Source: Halobellus sp. MBLA0158
GTDB taxonomy: Archaea; Halobacteriota; Halobacteria; Halobacteriales; Haloferacaceae
DNA length: 64,000 nucleotides
Direction of reading: 5' to 3'
NCBI RefSeq assembly: GCF_041477585.1
Contig: NZ_JBGNYA010000001.1
Location: 2,852,001 to 2,916,000 of the forward strand
Below the pieces are notes generated by a model. That model did not search any database. It was not told the origin of the DNA and was given only the letters and a program-made list of their open reading frames with translations. Position 1 is the first letter of the stretch, and each line of letters opens with the position of its first letter. Of this stretch, positions 24,507-33,506 are shown piece after piece. A program made the position numbers and the translations under genes.

Positions 24507-25505
24507 CGCTCTTGGGAAGCAGGTTGTTGGTCAGGTAGAGCTGGCGCTGGAGAAGCGTAGCGGGCAAGGGTGACGCGGCAGCGTCACCCGATATGTTCCC
24601 ATTCGAAGTGCTAAACTCAGAGGCGAGCGCCGCGAACCTGCTGGAGCAGGTTCGTTGGCGCGATGGCCTCTATTGCCCGCACTGCCGGTCTGAGTCGGTG
24701 ATCAAACACGGCAGCTATCGAGTGTATCAACGGTATCTCTGTAAGGATTGCGACCGCACGTTCAACCCCAAGACCGGCACGATCTTCGCGCACGCGAAGA
24801 TCGGCCTCGACAAGCTCTTGTTCGCGTTTTACGCGTTCCTTCGGTTCAACACGAGTATCCACCAGTTAGACGCTGAACTCACCGTCTCATATCGATCACT
24901 TCGGCGGCGCGTCGAGCGTTCTGGCGAACTGCTCGACGCGCCAGCCATTGACCTCGTTGGCCCGGTCGAAATCGACGAGGTCTACGTGACTGCGGGGCTG
25001 AAAGGCCGCGAGCGCGACCGGGAGTCGCGCTCGCGTGGCCTCTCGACACGCGGTCGTGGAAGTTATGCCGAGGACAAACCACCGGTGTTCACACTCGTTG
25101 ATCGTGGCAGCGGTCAGCGATACGTCGTGCCAGCGAAATCCGCTGACGAATCGACCGTCCGACTCCTCCTCGGCGACTGCGAGGAGGAGTCGCTGACCGT
25201 CTACACTGATGGATTTCGAGCATACGACCCACTCGAAGACGACGAGAACTACCAGCGAGAAACGGTCATTCACGGAGAGGGAGAATACGTGGATGGAGAC
25301 GCACACGTGAACACCTGCGAGAGCCACGCGTCGCTGGCGCGACGGTGGCTCTCGCCACACCGAGGCGTCTCCAAAGACAAGCTGACGCCGTATCTCAGAG
25401 CGTTCCAGCTCCGCCGACGAATCCTACGCAAACCCGGTCGAGACGCTCTCAAAGAAATCGTTCGAACCGTCCTCTGATTTACCGACAACGTGCTTCATAT
25501 GAGCG
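24507..25505 (+). mobile_element. IS1595-family insertion sequence (ISH4-like)
   Basis: About 1 kb long. The ends carry imperfect inverted repeats: the left reads CGCTC, four bases, then GAAGCAGGTTGTTGGT (24507-24531), and the complement of the right end (25481-25505) reads CGCTC, four bases, then GAAGCACGTTGTCGGT. The inner 16 bases match at 14 positions. The length fits haloarchaeal ISH4-type elements. I see no 8-base target duplication, so one end may have recombined after insertion. Confidence 0.75.
24593..25477 (+). CDS. IS1595-family transposase (ISXO2-like)
   Basis: A 294-residue transposase that looks intact. The N-terminal zinc ribbon has CPHCRSESVIKHG and CKDCDRTFNPKTGT. The DDE-type core starts at VGPVEIDEVYVTAGLKGR and continues through VFTLVDRGSGQRYVVP, TVYTDGFRAYD (second Asp) and HVNTCESHASLARRWL (third acidic residue region), ending in a helical PYLRAFQLRRRIL. 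It is the only cargo of the element. Confidence 0.9.
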   Translation: MFPFEVLNSEASAANLLEQVRWRDGLYCPHCRSESVIKHGSYRVYQRYLCKDCDRTFNPKTGTIFAHAKIGLDKLLFAFYAFLRFNTSIHQLDAELTVSYRSLRRRVERSGELLDAPAIDLVGPVEIDEVYVTAGLKGRERDRESRSRGLSTRGRGSYAEDKPPVFTLVDRGSGQRYVVPAKSADESTVRLLLGDCEEESLTVYTDGFRAYDPLEDDENYQRETVIHGEGEYVDGDAHVNTCESHASLARRWLSPHRGVSKDKLTPYLRAFQLRRRILRKPGRDALKEIVRTVL

Positions 25506-25754
25506 AACAATAATATAGTATGTAGAAGGTACACAATGGAAGTACAGTTGGTCGAAAATATATTAATTTTGATAATTCAATATGCGAATAGTGCGAGCAG
25601 CCCTATTGGCCGTTGAAGTGGTTGATTGGATAGCGGGGTTCATTGGCAAGAAGGATTAATTATAGATAGTAGATAAGATATCAGAGATCGTGATTTAATA
25701 CTTGGAACAAAATTTCCCTACTATTTTTTTATCTATAGAGATACTTGCAACGAT
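25506..25754. other. AT-rich non-coding stretch with promoter for the GT-C gene
   Basis: About 250 bases, strongly AT-rich, no convincing gene. CTATTTTTTTATCTATAG around 25722-25739 can act as the TATA region for the gene at 25755. No repeat is recognised. Confidence 0.4.
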
Positions 25755-27422
25755 ATGAGACGGTTACTTCGTGGGGTAACACGTAATCGCTGGCTAATCC
25801 CATTCATTCTGTTCGCGCTGGTCTGTATGACCTATGGCATCTGGCTTCTGGAACCACACGTACTGGGTCCCGACGAGAAAGCGGCAGTGACGAAGGCCCT
25901 CCGGATGGGCGTTACCCAGTCAATATTTGTCCGGGATTTCAAGAAGGGAGGTAACCTCTATATTCACTTACTTGCGGCATCGTTCATCGTCCCATTCGTC
26001 TACCTTACCCTGACGAGCGACGTGGGTGAACTCGCATCGGAAGCCAGAGGCCTCTCGGACTTTTTTGCTGCTTCTGAAGCATTACAAGACGCGTTTTACG
26101 CTTTTGTGTTCTCCGCGCGGCTTTTATCGGTCGCGTTCGGTCTTGCGACCATATATGTGGTATATCTCATCGGAACTGAGAACTACGACGAACGTACTGG
26201 GCTGGCGAGCGCCGCAATCGTAAGTGTCACCGCAGGCTTCCTCCAGACTGCCCACTTTGCGACAGAGGATATGTTGCTCGTCTTCTTGACCGTGCTGACG
26301 CTGTATTTCCTGTCGCGAGATGGCCGACACACCACGCTTCTGGCGGCTGTAGCGGCCGGACTTGCGGTCTCGGCTAAGGCAACCGGGGCGTTTCTGGTTT
26401 TTCCGCTGGTCTACCGGATCATCCGCCAGAACGATCTCGGCTCAGCGGCGGGGGTCGCGTCTCTCGTCGTCCACGGGATTGCATCTTTAGTAGCGTATCT
26501 ACTGACGACGCCGTCCATATTCCTCTATCCGCGCTTTTTTATTCAGGAAATGATGTATGAACTGAGTACACGGAGCATCAAGGGCACGTCTGGGCTTCCA
26601 GGATGGGTGGCCCAATTGGGGAACCTCCTCCAAACGACAGGATGGCCGCTTTTTGTGCTGATGCTCGCGGCGATCGGCTGGTCAGTCCGTCGTCTCTTCG
26701 CACGGGAAGCATCCCGCTTCGAGATTGTGACAGCGCTGTTCGTGATCCCCTACTACACATTCATCGGTTCGTGGGAAAATACTGCAGTTTGGTACATCAT
26801 CCCGCTGTTGCCGGCCCTCTCGGTCGTCAGCGGTACGTTCGTCGTTTCCGTTCTCGGAGACGTTGACCTAAAGGCGTTACGGAGCGGTCGATCCACTCGG
26901 CAGACAGCGCTGGAGATTGCTTTCGCGCTCTTGCTGCTGACGTCTGGGCTCTACGCTGGCCTCTCGGCGGCGCAGAACGGAGCCGATGCGCGAGTGAGCG
27001 CGACTGAGTGGACCGGAAAGAACATTGAGGCCGGCGCGGATGTCGACACCTACTCCTACAGGATCTACCAGCCCGAGTTTGAGGAAGGTATTGACGTTCA
27101 CCGGTATCTCGTCAAAGATGCGTCCGGCGCGAACTGGACCACGGTACAAGAGAGGTTGCGGTGTCACCGGCCAGACTACGTCGTACTTTCGAGCAGCCAC
27201 TACAACCGTTTCTTCGGCTCGGTGGAATCGACGAGTATCTCCCAAACTTACCGCGAGTTGCTAGCCGGAAAGCACGGCTACCGCCGTGTTGCCACGTTCG
27301 GTCCGGATCCTATGACGGACGACTTCCGTGGCGTGTTGACCTCAGGCGTGGTCCCACGAAAACTCGCTGGAGATACACAGATCGTCGTGCTGCGCCGTCG
27401 TGGGAACGGGACCAGCTGTTGA
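25755..27422 (+). CDS. GT-C family membrane glycosyltransferase (PMT/GT39-like, AglS-like)
   Basis: A 555-residue polytopic protein with about 9-11 membrane helices. The acidic motif in the first outside loop, EPHVLGPDEKAA, matches the (D/E)DE-type catalytic loop of GT-C enzymes that use lipid-phosphate sugars. After about residue 390 a soluble extracellular domain follows (DTYSYRIYQPEFEEG). Haloferax AglS, which transfers mannose from Dol-P-Man to the protein-bound glycan, belongs to this type. The Dol-P-sugar synthase at 27453-28559 would supply the donor. Function is inferred from fold and context. Confidence 0.7.
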   Translation: MRRLLRGVTRNRWLIPFILFALVCMTYGIWLLEPHVLGPDEKAAVTKALRMGVTQSIFVRDFKKGGNLYIHLLAASFIVPFVYLTLTSDVGELASEARGLSDFFAASEALQDAFYAFVFSARLLSVAFGLATIYVVYLIGTENYDERTGLASAAIVSVTAGFLQTAHFATEDMLLVFLTVLTLYFLSRDGRHTTLLAAVAAGLAVSAKATGAFLVFPLVYRIIRQNDLGSAAGVASLVVHGIASLVAYLLTTPSIFLYPRFFIQEMMYELSTRSIKGTSGLPGWVAQLGNLLQTTGWPLFVLMLAAIGWSVRRLFAREASRFEIVTALFVIPYYTFIGSWENTAVWYIIPLLPALSVVSGTFVVSVLGDVDLKALRSGRSTRQTALEIAFALLLLTSGLYAGLSAAQNGADARVSATEWTGKNIEAGADVDTYSYRIYQPEFEEGIDVHRYLVKDASGANWTTVQERLRCHRPDYVVLSSSHYNRFFGSVESTSISQTYRELLAGKHGYRRVATFGPDPMTDDFRGVLTSGVVPRKLAGDTQIVVLRRRGNGTSC

Positions 27423-27452
27423 GGAATACAGTGCTGGAGTCGGTCGTCTCGA

Positions 27453-28559
27453 TCAATTCCTGTACCACACCAAGTGCGTGTTGCCGGTGAAGTTCCACAG
27501 GATCGCGACCACTATGCCACAGGCCTGCCCGACGATCTCGGAGAGCCCGAACGAACCAGTCAAAAGAAACAGCGTCCCGAGGTTGAGTCCGATGCCGACG
27601 CTCCGTACGAGGTGATCCTTGACGAATGGGCCGGCGATGGACGCGAGCGTCCCATCGTGCTCCGAACGGAACGTCCAAAGCGTGTTCAGCGAAAAGTTGG
27701 CGACGACGCTCGTCTCAGCGGCGACAACCCCAGCAAGTAGGTAGAAGGTGTCGTTTCGGAGTAAAAAGTAGAACAGCCCGACGTTAATTAACGTACCGAC
27801 TATCCCAACGATACAAAAGCGGAGAAATTGTCCGGATCGTCCGCTATCGTTCGCCATCTCGAGGAGGTGCCTCAGATAGGTGATAATAGTTCCGAGGCCG
27901 AGTTTGCTTTCGCCAGCCACGCGCTGGCGGAACTCGTAGCCGACCTCAATCACTTGATCGTACTCGCATTTGATCAGAATCTCCAAGATGATCTTGTAGC
28001 CCTCCGGAGCAAGGTCTGCCCCCTCGATGACATCCTGTCTGACGGCGAAAAAGCCTGACTGTAGGTCATTAATGCCGCGCGTCTGTGGGAAAATCACAGT
28101 CGCGAGGATGTTCGCGCCTCGAGAGAGAACACGCCGAGCGAGCGAGAATTCCCCGACGCTGCCCCCCTGAATGTAGCGACTACCGATGACGAGATCTATC
28201 CGATCGTCGAACGCCGCAAGCAGCGACGGGATCGCGCTTGGGGGGTGCTGAAGATCGGCATCCATAACGACCAATAAGCTACCGTTGGCGGTTTCGAACC
28301 CACGCATCACCGCTGTCGAAAGTCCGAACTCGTCTCGTCGTCTGACGACCGTAACGGGGTAGTCCTCACTGAGCGATTCGGCCACGTACCAAGTTTCGTC
28401 CGGGCTATCGTCGTCGACTACGACGATCTCGTAGTCGTATTCCGCCGACAGCTGGGCATCGACTGCCTCAACGAGCGTGGGCAGATTCTCACGTTCGTTG
28501 TAGGTGGGTACGATGACGGAGACACGCGGGGACGCCGCCTGTGTAAGCTCGCTCGCCAC
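27453..28559 (-). CDS. Dolichol-phosphate sugar synthase: GT2 domain plus GtrA-like membrane domain (AglD/Dpm1-like)
   Basis: A 368-residue enzyme making a Dol-P-linked monosaccharide (mannose or glucose). The GT2 half has SVIVPTYNERENLPTLVEAV, IVVVDDDSPDET, VVMDADLQHPPSAIPSLL and the DLQSGFFAVRQD acceptor motif. The C-terminal half from about residue 235 is a GtrA-like four-helix membrane domain (FLRFCIVGIVGTLINVGLFYFLL to VAILWNFTGNTHLVWYR) thought to help flip the lipid. GTG 28559 is chosen because AGGTG precedes it; a TTG at 28574 is the alternative. It converges on the GT-C gene, its likely partner. Confidence 0.85.
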   Translation of the reverse strand: MASELTQAASPRVSVIVPTYNERENLPTLVEAVDAQLSAEYDYEIVVVDDDSPDETWYVAESLSEDYPVTVVRRRDEFGLSTAVMRGFETANGSLLVVMDADLQHPPSAIPSLLAAFDDRIDLVIGSRYIQGGSVGEFSLARRVLSRGANILATVIFPQTRGINDLQSGFFAVRQDVIEGADLAPEGYKIILEILIKCEYDQVIEVGYEFRQRVAGESKLGLGTIITYLRHLLEMANDSGRSGQFLRFCIVGIVGTLINVGLFYFLLRNDTFYLLAGVVAAETSVVANFSLNTLWTFRSEHDGTLASIAGPFVKDHLVRSVGIGLNLGTLFLLTGSFGLSEIVGQACGIVVAILWNFTGNTHLVWYRN

Positions 28560-28741
28560 AGAGGCACCTATCAAGGGAATGATTGTTATATATTGTCTTT
28601 TCCGTTTCGAAATATAGATATCAATTAAGTTATTAGTAAGCTGACGTCTTGCCTATGAAAATTCTGCAAAGACATTCTATACTCCCCTCCTCTAATTCAA
28701 CAACCGATGCCACAAAGGGAATCTATAGCCGTGAGTGAGGA

Positions 28742-29806
28742 TTACTCGGCAACGCATCTGTAGACCGTTTCCAGATTGCCGACGATATTCTGCCAGCTGT
28801 GGTTTTTAATTACCCACTCGCGAGCAGCATCTCCCATACGGATTCGCATTTTTGGGTAGTTAGTCAGCCGTGATATGGACTGTTCTAATGCATCTACGTC
28901 ATCTGGATCAACAACGAAGCCCGTTTCACTATCGATGACCGCATCGGCGACCCCACCCGTATCAGTCACCACAACAGGGAGACCAATAGCCATAGCTTCT
29001 AGAACTGCGTTTGGAAGACCCTCCCCTCGAATAGAGGGTAGGACGAACGCTTTGCCTTCTCGAAGATAGTCTGCTACGTCGTCCGGATCCACCTCCCCCA
29101 CGAACTCCGCGTTCACGTTCAGTCGATTTGCGAGTGCTTCCAGCCGCTCTCTTTCGGGTCCGTCCCCTACGACCAAGAGTTCCTCGTCGTGCCCTTCCAG
29201 AGCGTGGAGCAAAACGTGGACTCCTTTTTGTTCTTTCAATCGACCAACGAAGACGAGTTTGTCGCCATCAGCAGTGCCCTCGGGGATGTCGACGCCGTTA
29301 CCGAGGACTTCCAGAGTCGTTTCAGAGAATTCCGTTCGGACATCCCGCGCGATCCGTTCGGTCTGGACGAGAACGAGTGTGTCTCGCAGTACACGATCGA
29401 TGCTCCATCTCTTTCCCGGTGTATCCTTCATAAAGTAGTAGTCTCCCCCTCGGATCCAAGCGAAGTAGGGGAGACCACGCACTCGATTCACGACCTGGCC
29501 GACGAAACCGTTCGGGTAAATCATCATACACTGGAGGAGAGCGTAGTCGTCGGCGTCGCGAATTAACAGGAGGGTCGCAGCGAAGACGAAAGTGAGGGTA
29601 GAAATGAACGGAGAGATACGCCAGTTGGGAACGCGAACGACATCGTACGGGAGCGTGCTGTCGTCTGGAGTATCCGGATACGCCTTCGTGTAGACGGTTA
29701 CGTTGTGGTCGGCCCGAGCGAGTTCACGAGCCATTCGTTTGGTCTGTGTTTCCGTTCCTCCGATTACGTTCGGCGGGAACTCTTTGACGAGTATCGCGAC
29801 TTTCAT
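28742..29806 (-). CDS. GT4 family glycosyltransferase
   Basis: A 354-residue GT-B enzyme: KVAILVKEFPPNVIGGTETQTKRMARELAR is the acceptor-side start, and LEVLGNGVDIPEG, KLVFVGRLKEQKGVHVLLHAL, VVGDGPERERLE and RGEGLPNAVLEAMAIGLPVVVTDTGGVADAV are the donor-side GT4 motifs. It overlaps the asparagine-synthase-like gene by 4 bases (ATGA), so the two are probably coupled. The AT-rich 180 bases after it hold no gene. Sugar unknown. Confidence 0.87.
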   Translation of the reverse strand: MKVAILVKEFPPNVIGGTETQTKRMARELARADHNVTVYTKAYPDTPDDSTLPYDVVRVPNWRISPFISTLTFVFAATLLLIRDADDYALLQCMMIYPNGFVGQVVNRVRGLPYFAWIRGGDYYFMKDTPGKRWSIDRVLRDTLVLVQTERIARDVRTEFSETTLEVLGNGVDIPEGTADGDKLVFVGRLKEQKGVHVLLHALEGHDEELLVVGDGPERERLEALANRLNVNAEFVGEVDPDDVADYLREGKAFVLPSIRGEGLPNAVLEAMAIGLPVVVTDTGGVADAVIDSETGFVVDPDDVDALEQSISRLTNYPKMRIRMGDAAREWVIKNHSWQNIVGNLETVYRCVAE

Positions 29807-31641
29807 TCATCCACAAATCGTTCATACCATTGTTCAAGCAATACTAGATCCCAAAGTTGGAAGCCATAATCTGCGCCGTCAAGATGAGCCTGCAGCTTAG
29901 CACTTAGTGGAGCTTTGTCAAAGGGTTCTCGATCACCAAGACGATCAAGATTTTCTCGAGCTAACTCTCTGAGATCGTTTCGGAACCATTCATTTACAGG
30001 GACCGAAAATCCTTGCTTCGATCGATGTAGTATCGAATCTGGAATTATATCTCCGAAAGCTTTCTTGAGCAGCCATTTCTTATTTCCATACCTCCACTTG
30101 TATTTGGCTGGTATCCGCGAAGCAAATTCGACGGTTTTGTGGTCAAGAAATGGGGATCGGAGTTCTAAGGAATGGGCCATACTTGCGCGATCGGCTTTTG
30201 TTAGGAGATCATTCGGCAGATACGTGTGGATATCAACTTGCATTACTTGATCCATTCGGGTCGGGCCATCTGCCTTATCAAACGCTTGGCGGAGATACAT
30301 TAACTCATCGTTCTGTGGGGGGCCTGACCAAAGTTCCAATGCTTCCTCACCGAGCATATGACAGATATATGGGGCATATCGTTCAACAGTGTCTCCGTCA
30401 GCATTTTCTAATAGAGAAGCACCACGATCAGTAAAGCCAATTCCAAGTTCGGATAGATGATTCAAAACTCTCTGACCAACTGTCCTAATCGGATCCGGTA
30501 TTTGACTCACCTGTTGAGTTAGCCAGTCGTATGTGTACCGGTCGTAACCGGCGAAGTTCTCGTCACCAGCATCTCCAGTCAGTGCTACTGTAATGTCTTC
30601 TGAAGCAACCTGTGAGACATAATACGTCGGGACTGCTGACGGATCACCGAACGGCATCTCATAGTGTTCGACAATTTCCGGGAATACCTCCATAGCATCC
30701 GGGGTAACTGTGTACTCCGTGTGTGTCGTATCGAATTTCTCGGCCACAGTCCGTGCATATTCGAGTTCGTCGTACTCGTCGAATCCGATGGAGTAAGTGT
30801 TGACCTCCGTTTCGGAGACTTCGTCCATTAGGGCAGTTACGATAGTCGAATCAATGCCGCCAGATAGGAAGACTCCCAGGGGAACGTCGGAACGCATTCG
30901 GAGACGGGTGGCCTCGCGAAGTTCGTCACGTAGTCTGTCGGCTAAGCGATCTGGCGATGCCGAGGACTGTTGCCTAAATGTCAACGACCAATATGTGTCC
31001 CGTTGCATTCCATCCTCGGTGACAATTGCGTACTCTGCAGGCTCAAGGGATCGAACCCTCTCAAAACCGGTGTGAGGTGCCGGTACGTATTGGTAAGTGA
31101 GATACGACCGGATTGCCGGAAGATCAGGTTTTGCTTCTATAGCCTCATCCTGCAGAATCGCCTTGATAGTCGATCCAAACGTGAATCCAGATTCGTCGTT
31201 GTGATAGAAGAGCGGCTTCTGTCCGAGACGATCACGGGCAAGAAAGAGGCGTTCTTTTCTCTCATCCCATATGGCAAAAGCAAACATACCCCGGAGCAAC
31301 GAAAGACATTCGATACCCATATCTTCATAGAGATGAAGCAGAACTTCGGTGTCAGTTTCGGACCGGAAGGTGTGGCCACCGAGTCGATTGCGTAATTCTC
31401 GGTAGTTATAGATTTCTCCGTTAAAAACGATATGAACGGTACTATCCTCATTTGCCATCGGCTGACTACCAGTCCGACTCAGGTCAAGGATACTAAGTCG
31501 GCGGTGGGAGAGAACGACCGGACCGTTCGCATAGATTCCTTTATCATCTGGACCGCGATGAGACATACAAGCTGCCATCGATTCTCCGAGATCATCGCTA
31601 GGAGCGCGGTTGAACGAAAACTTCCCGCTTATCCCACACAT
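29803..31641 (-). CDS. Asparagine synthetase B-like glutamine amidotransferase
   Basis: A 612-residue two-domain enzyme. MCGISGKFSF gives the Cys2 glutaminase nucleophile, with SHRRLSILDLSRTGSQPM and VFNGEIYNYRELR in the same domain. The ATP-pyrophosphatase domain has GVFLSGGIDSTIVTALM (PP-loop) and TVALTGDAGDENFAGYDRY. The C-terminus has LTKADRASMAHSLELRSPFLDHK. It could make asparagine, but coupling to a glycosyltransferase inside a glycan cassette with a UDP-sugar 6-dehydrogenase fits amidation of a uronic acid, as known for some bacterial polysaccharides. A TATA-like ATTTATAG lies about 35 bases upstream. Confidence 0.88.
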   Translation of the reverse strand: MCGISGKFSFNRAPSDDLGESMAACMSHRGPDDKGIYANGPVVLSHRRLSILDLSRTGSQPMANEDSTVHIVFNGEIYNYRELRNRLGGHTFRSETDTEVLLHLYEDMGIECLSLLRGMFAFAIWDERKERLFLARDRLGQKPLFYHNDESGFTFGSTIKAILQDEAIEAKPDLPAIRSYLTYQYVPAPHTGFERVRSLEPAEYAIVTEDGMQRDTYWSLTFRQQSSASPDRLADRLRDELREATRLRMRSDVPLGVFLSGGIDSTIVTALMDEVSETEVNTYSIGFDEYDELEYARTVAEKFDTTHTEYTVTPDAMEVFPEIVEHYEMPFGDPSAVPTYYVSQVASEDITVALTGDAGDENFAGYDRYTYDWLTQQVSQIPDPIRTVGQRVLNHLSELGIGFTDRGASLLENADGDTVERYAPYICHMLGEEALELWSGPPQNDELMYLRQAFDKADGPTRMDQVMQVDIHTYLPNDLLTKADRASMAHSLELRSPFLDHKTVEFASRIPAKYKWRYGNKKWLLKKAFGDIIPDSILHRSKQGFSVPVNEWFRNDLRELARENLDRLGDREPFDKAPLSAKLQAHLDGADYGFQLWDLVLLEQWYERFVDE

Positions 31642-31798
31642 TCTCTTGTCAAGGTTATCAAGCTCTGTCTATAAATAATTTCACTTATGAATGGAAGAGC
31701 TGTATAAATGAAAGAATTCTATACGTTTTTCATTGATTTGCTATACGGGGTGGATTGGTTATATTCATATCAAATTGGTTGAACAAATCGGATCAGGG

Positions 31799-32506
31799 TT
31801 ATTTTTGTCCCCTGAATTTACGGACTCGTTTGGAGGCTTGGAATACACCTTCTGGTGTCCCTGCGTCGTACCATTCTCCATCAAACAAATCGTAGGTAAG
31901 CGTTCCTTTGTTGAGGTAGTGTCGGTTCACATCTGTTATTTCATACTCGCCCCGATCCGATGGCTCTAAGTCACGAATCACATCAAATACGTCACTTGTA
32001 TAAAGATATAATCCAATGACCGCATAGTTTGACTCTGGAACGTCTGGTTTTTCTTGTAAGTCAGTCACTCGTCCTTCTTCAACTGAGGCCACGCCGTAGG
32101 CAGCCGGTTCTTCCACCTGCGTCAGGTAGATCTTGGCTCCTTCCCCATTGAACGACTGAACGGATTCCTGTAATTCTCCGACAAGAATATTATCTCCAAG
32201 AATTACTGCGAATTCGTCATCAACGAAGTCTTCAGCAAGTCCAACAGCGTGAGCAATACCTAGAGGTTCCGACTGAACCTTATACTGGAAATCCGCTTCG
32301 TAGTCCTCCTCAAGTAGTTCAATATACTTCCCGATGTGTTCGGCATTACTTATTATCAGGATATCATCTATTCCAGCGTCGATAAGCGTTGAAACAGGGT
32401 AATAAATCATCGGCTCATCGTATATTGGGAGCATATGCTTATTAACGACTCTCGTGACAGGTCGCAGTCGAGTTCCACGTCCCCCAGCTAGCACAACACC
32501 TTTCAT
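31799..32506 (-). CDS. rmlA: Glucose-1-phosphate thymidylyltransferase (RmlA-like, short archaeal form)
   Basis: Makes dTDP-glucose. The 235-residue protein has VVLAGGRGTRLRPVTRVVNKHMLPIYDEPMIYYPVSTLIDAGI, FAVILGDNIL, LQEKPDVPESNYAVIGLYLY and EITDVNRHYL with the trailing WYDAGTPEGVFQASKRV. These are RmlA features; the C-terminal allosteric extension of bacterial RmlA (about 290 residues) is missing, as usual in archaea. It is divergent from rmlB with only 55 bases between, so both respond to one promoter region. Confidence 0.9.
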   Translation of the reverse strand: MKGVVLAGGRGTRLRPVTRVVNKHMLPIYDEPMIYYPVSTLIDAGIDDILIISNAEHIGKYIELLEEDYEADFQYKVQSEPLGIAHAVGLAEDFVDDEFAVILGDNILVGELQESVQSFNGEGAKIYLTQVEEPAAYGVASVEEGRVTDLQEKPDVPESNYAVIGLYLYTSDVFDVIRDLEPSDRGEYEITDVNRHYLNKGTLTYDLFDGEWYDAGTPEGVFQASKRVRKFRGQK

Positions 32507-32561
32507 AAACCGTGCTTAGCCAACAGTGTTTAAAATAGTTGTCCCCAATGGAGGATACGAA
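32507..32561. promoter_or_regulatory. Shared promoter region of rmlA and rmlB
   Basis: Only 55 bases separate the two divergent starts. GTTTAAAATA (32528-32537) has a self-complementary TTTAAA core and can serve as a TATA element in both directions, about 24-34 bases from each ATG. GGAGG at 32550-32554 is the ribosome site for rmlB. Confidence 0.55.
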
Positions 32562-33506
32562 ATGCCCAATCGCGATAGCATCCTTATAACGGGCGGTGCG
32601 GGGTTCATCGGGTCGAATCTCACCCGTGCTGCCATAGAGCGTTTTGAAGAGGTATACGTGCTAGATAATCTAACGTACGCTGGGAACATACGGAATCTTC
32701 ATTCTGTTGAGGATAAGATCACCTTTATCGAAGGAGATATTCGAGAACACGAAATTGTTTCCGAGATATACGAACAGGTGGAGGTAGTTGTCAACTTGGC
32801 TGCAGAATCCCACGTAGATCGAAGTATTAAATCCGGAATTCCCTTTTTACAATCGAATGTAGAAGGTGCGTACGTTTTGATGGAGTTGCTCCAAGAACAC
32901 GATGTCGACCGCTTCATTCAGATGTCGACCGATGAGGTATACGGAAGTATCGAAGAGGGTGAATTCAGCGAGGGAGATCCGCTAGATCCGAGTTCACCAT
33001 ATTCGGCCAGTAAAGCGAGTGCAGACCTTTTCGTTAACGCGTGTTGGGAGACATATGATCTTCCGATAACGATAGTTCGACCGACGAACATCTACGGTCC
33101 GCGTCAACACCCAGAGAAACTGATTCCAAAATTCACGCTCCGTGCGCTCAGCGGAGACAGACTTCCCCTATATGGTGACGGATCAAACGTCCGTCAGTGG
33201 CTCTACGTGAAGGACTTTTGTAATGCGCTCTTACAGATAGTCGACCACGATACAGACGGGATATATAACGTCGCTGGACCGGAACGTCGAAGTAATATTG
33301 AGGTTACAAAAGCGATACTCGAACGCGTCGGTGCCTCCGAATCTCTCATCGAATTCGTTGCAGATCGTGCTGGACATGATAAACGATATGCGATTGACGA
33401 TTCGAAACTTCAGGAAGAAATAGGATTCGACCCCCAGTACGGGTTCGCAGCAGGGCTCGATGAAACAATTGAATGGTATAGAAAGCACCGAGATAGTTAT
33501 CAGTGA
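32562..33506 (+). CDS. rmlB: dTDP-glucose 4,6-dehydratase (RmlB)
   Basis: Converts dTDP-glucose to dTDP-4-keto-6-deoxyglucose. The 314-residue SDR has ILITGGAGFIGSNLTRAAIER, NLAAESHVDRSI, MSTDEVYGSIEEGEF with the Asp-Glu pair typical of 4,6-dehydratases, SPYSASKASADLFV (Tyr/Lys) and RPTNIYGPRQHPEKLIPKF. The start MPNRDSIL is supported by GGAGG 7 bases upstream. Its stop overlaps the end of the convergent glycosyltransferase gene by 7 bases. Confidence 0.93.
   Translation: MPNRDSILITGGAGFIGSNLTRAAIERFEEVYVLDNLTYAGNIRNLHSVEDKITFIEGDIREHEIVSEIYEQVEVVVNLAAESHVDRSIKSGIPFLQSNVEGAYVLMELLQEHDVDRFIQMSTDEVYGSIEEGEFSEGDPLDPSSPYSASKASADLFVNACWETYDLPITIVRPTNIYGPRQHPEKLIPKFTLRALSGDRLPLYGDGSNVRQWLYVKDFCNALLQIVDHDTDGIYNVAGPERRSNIEVTKAILERVGASESLIEFVADRAGHDKRYAIDDSKLQEEIGFDPQYGFAAGLDETIEWYRKHRDSYQ

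Noticed and set aside
24499-25513. Target site duplication of the IS1595-type element
   Set aside because: The 8 bases at the two ends (ATGAGGGA and AACAATAA with the ends drawn at CGCTC) do not match, nor do those one or a few bases further in.
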